In this document: positions 61,501-64,000 of the stretch, piece after piece
Layout of the letters: every line of letters starts with the position of its first letter
Position numbering within the stretch: position 1 is the stretch's first letter
NCBI GenBank assembly: GCA_023653785.1
Contig: JAMKCH010012771.1
Location: 1 to 64,000 of the forward strand
Origin: Ophioderma brevispina
Taxonomy: Eukaryota > Echinodermata > Ophiuroidea > Amphilepidida > Ophiodermatidae
DNA length: 64,000 nucleotides
Reading direction: 5' to 3'
Program-made: the position numbers and the translations under genes
Notes under the pieces: generated by a model
Seen by the model: the letters and a program-made list of their open reading frames with translations, nothing else
What the model was told of the DNA's origin: nothing
Database searches by the model: none

Positions 61501-61744
61501 CCCCTTCCCGATTTTTTTTGTGCGTGTGTGTGTGGGTGGGGGGGGGAGCTTGACACCCACCACTGGTTACGCCACCGGCAGACTAAATCGGAGAGCTGAT
61601 AACACCCGATATCTTTTCAACTTCGAGACATTATAATAATGGTCCTGCAGCTGCACTCTCAGATGAAGAGGAATCCGAAGAATTCTCCAACGCATACCGG
61701 GCCGTCAGAACACCGGTGATTGAATATCTTTAGCTCCATTGTTA

Positions 61745-61925
61745 GCTGGTCTAGTGTATCCATTGGTCACTGATATTGGGGAAATGAAATTGAAGTGGCA
61801 TTTTATTCATTTTCAAGAAAATGTGCCAGGTTTATTTGCGGGAACAGACTGTTATATGATTTTTAATAATTTATTATGAATTTACACTTGGTTTTCCCTA
61901 GCCCCCTAGATATGGGGACAACAAA
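61745..61925 (+). repeat. dispersed repeat R3, best-preserved copy
   Basis: Starts GTGTATCCATTGGTCACTGA and ends near TAGATATGGGGAC. It matches the inverted copy at 22720-22915 through almost its whole length. Confidence 0.75.
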
Positions 61926-62085
61926 ACAACAGCATATAAGAACATGCCCCAAATTCTAATATACACCGATGTGTTTATTGTATTTAGTTGATTTCCTGGC
62001 CAGGATTGTCTATTCACCAGTAGGTCAATGGTATGAATTTCCGTTAGAGGATCCACTAGTAAGTGCGATGCCTCTGCGATATTAA

Positions 62086-62386
62086 AGGGATAGTGTGACA
62101 TTTTAATTTCTCACTAGAAATGCATTCTCTCAAACTAATTGAAAAATGGCATTGTATTAGATTCAAAGTCAACTTCAATTGCAAAGGTTAATCACTAAAA
62201 AGTCACATATGAGCATATATATATAGTTTGCACATTAACTTAGCAAATATCTTTTCTGTAGAAGTGAATTCATACATTAGAGTCACGGAGGGGTCCAAAA
62301 TAGAGCAAAACCTACTAAGTTAGAACACACCAATGGCGGACAATTCCAATTAAGTGCGTGCTACAAACAAAATTCACTGTGCCCCT
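62086..62386. mobile_element. TTAA-flanked element, probable AGGGACA relative
   Basis: The left end AGGGATAGTGTGACA and the right end (reverse complement AGGGGCACAGTGAA) are a weak inverted repeat, each bordered by TTAA (62082-62085 and 62387-62390). The right TTAA is shared with the next element. Confidence 0.5.
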
Positions 62387-62390
62387 TTAA

Positions 62391-62747
62391 AGACTGACTC
62401 AGAGATTTCCTGAGGAGGGCGCCCTCAATTTTCAAACAAATCGTGTTTTATGCATATGCATAATGCTTGTCCATTTACTAATCAGTGTGAAATAGCTTAG
62501 CTCAAATCGAAGTCCTTCATATAGAAAATTACAACTTTGTTATAAAATTCCGGATCCGAAATTGTTGTTATACACAGTATCCTATGGCACTATTATACTA
62601 TACATAAATGTTTATTGCATCAAAATGAAAAATCCGATTCATCTCAAGCTTTGGAATTGAGCATTTTAGGTAACTATCTTTAGTTCTAGTTAACTACTTT
62701 TAATTATTAAACAAAAATATTATATTTTGAAATCTCTGAGTCAGCCT
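62391..62747. mobile_element. TTAA-type MITE-A, complete copy
   Basis: The ends AGACTGACTCAGAGATTTC and (reverse complement) AGGCTGACTCAGAGATTTC differ by one base in 19. TTAA lies at 62387-62390 and 62748-62751. Length 357 bases, no coding frame. The partial relative at 1-251 is in the opposite orientation. Confidence 0.8.
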
Positions 62748-62751
62748 TTAA

Positions 62752-64000
62752 GTCTTCCCTGGCGTTAAAATCGGTGCTGCTTGTAGTTAAAGATGGGTGG
62801 GACCCAATCGACAACCTCGCCCCCACGTTACTTCATAAAAATAGATTTTGGTATCTCAAGAATGTTCATATTTTTCTTATCACCCCAGTGAAGTAAGTTT
62901 AGGCCCATTAAATGTTTCCTTTCGATGTTTTGAACAAAAACGTCTCCAAATGTGGTATACCACATATATTAACACACACTATCCAAACGGCTGGACCGTT
63001 TTAACTCAAAATTGTAATCAGATGTTTTTGATGTTATGTTTCCATGTGAGGGAGAAAACATGAAAAATCGGACCTTGATCGTTTCACCCACCTTTAAGGA
63101 CCGTCTCAACTCTCTGCTAAAGATATAATTATTCCGTAGCGAGGATTGCTTGGTGAGGATTATAGTTACACAACGATGCAATAAAGTCTCCCAACGGATC
63201 ACGGTGCTTGCATATACAGCGATATTCGCAAATACTTATGGAATGACGAAAGTTAGGTCCTTGTGGATTATAGCTTTTAATGGAAAGCGAACTTTCTACT
63301 CATTAAAATAGGCAAGGAAATCACTGATATTATCTCTTTTGGGATATCAAAAGTGGATTTCAGTGTACGTCCGCATCCTCGAACTCGCCGTTTTCAGGTC
63401 AGGAATTCTTTCGAAAGGTGAAGGGAAGTCCACATTTGTCTTCTTCCTCTCATCTTCTTGACGTCTTTGGCGATGATGACGCTTGTGCTTGAATACTTTA
63501 CCTAACTGACAGGCCCGTAACCAGGATTTTTTAGGGGAGGGGCGAAATTTTCCCCCTAAATTCGCCCCTTCCCAAACGGGTGGTGGCGAATTTGACAAAA
63601 GTGGACCTTTTTACCGAAATTTTAACGTGTTTTTCGACAAAAAAACCGCTCCGCTCGCAAAATGTTACTCTGCAAATCTATGGGAAAATCACATGCAGAA
63701 AAATGAAGATTGTCTTAAATATTGACATCTGTGTTCAATATTCAAAGAATGATCGAATGGTTCTTCTATGGAGATACCATAAGCATATTATTCTCCCCAA
63801 TACATTATGTGGAAAGCGGGGTGTTTACCTTTTGTTCCAAGTTGACGTGCTTTAAGAACAATGATATGCCCCTAATTTCATGAAACTCATTTGTTATTGT
63901 TTCTTAGCGTGTTAGGACATCTCATATGATACCAATTTCATATATAAGTGGTTTGGGTTCTCATGAACTCCCCCTCTGTTGTCTATCAATGGGCATGCTG
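62752..64000. other. non-coding to the window edge
   Basis: GGCCCGTAACCAGGATTTTT at about 63513 followed by G- and C-runs looks like the end of a transposable element, but no partner end is visible in the window. No gene recognised. Confidence 0.35.

Noticed and set aside
61098..61636. Open frames of 116-151 codons on both strands
   Set aside because: They arise from a polypyrimidine tract and encode only Ser/Leu/Phe or Lys/Glu/Arg runs; several frames overlap.
1..64000. Bacterial genes, operons, rRNA or phage functions
   Set aside because: No long coding frames, no ribosome-binding pattern and no rRNA-like sequence; repeat content is that of an animal genome.

Overview
This is a eukaryotic, AT-rich, non-coding stretch dense in repeats. 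I find no intact protein gene. Every long open frame is either low-complexity sequence or an accidental frame inside an inverted repeat. The only coding sequence I recognise by family is a broken RTE-type non-LTR retrotransposon reverse transcriptase at about 39.8-41.0 kb on the plus strand. The organism is probably a marine invertebrate deuterostome such as an echinoderm, hemichordate or amphioxus. This rests on tRNA-headed SINEs with an L2-like tail, many MITEs, and foldback elements built from internal subrepeats, a design known from sea urchin TU elements. It is inference only; no host gene confirms it.

Layout. 0-8 kb: TTAA-flanked MITEs at the left edge, degenerate tandem duplications at 3.1-3.6 and 4.6-5.3 kb, otherwise unremarkable. 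8.3-10.4 kb: a dispersed repeat, a TA microsatellite and a 1.5-kb imperfect palindrome. 10.4-15.3 kb: simple-sequence terrain (T-rich, then more than 700 bases of purine-only GAAA-like repeat, then a 380-base T-rich duplication). 15.77-16.52 kb: the only promoter-like cluster, four CCAAT boxes, an octamer and a GC box, with possible short first exons. 17-26 kb: dispersed repeats, tRNA-derived SINEs, a foldback of short subrepeats (18.6-19.2 kb) and a MITE (23.1-23.5 kb). 26.6-30.8 kb: a satellite-like repeat split by a TA-flanked transposon that carries an older repeat split in turn by a MITE. 31.9-35.4 kb: two related foldback elements built around the motif ATGTCGAGTTT, with a TTAA-flanked MITE between them. 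39.5-41 kb: the RTE remnant. 45.4 kb: inverted copy of the 27.3-kb MITE. 50.4-56.2 kb: a SINE apparently split by a 5.4-kb inverted-repeat element, itself hosting a hAT-like element. 59.67-60.90 kb: a complete foldback with a perfect 8-base target duplication. 62.1-62.75 kb: two TTAA elements back to back.

Nothing here acts as a pathway. The contents tell a history of nested insertions. The most notable feature is a group of at least five long inverted-repeat elements whose arms are themselves made of modular tandem subrepeats, carry no visible transposase, and differ in subrepeat sequence.
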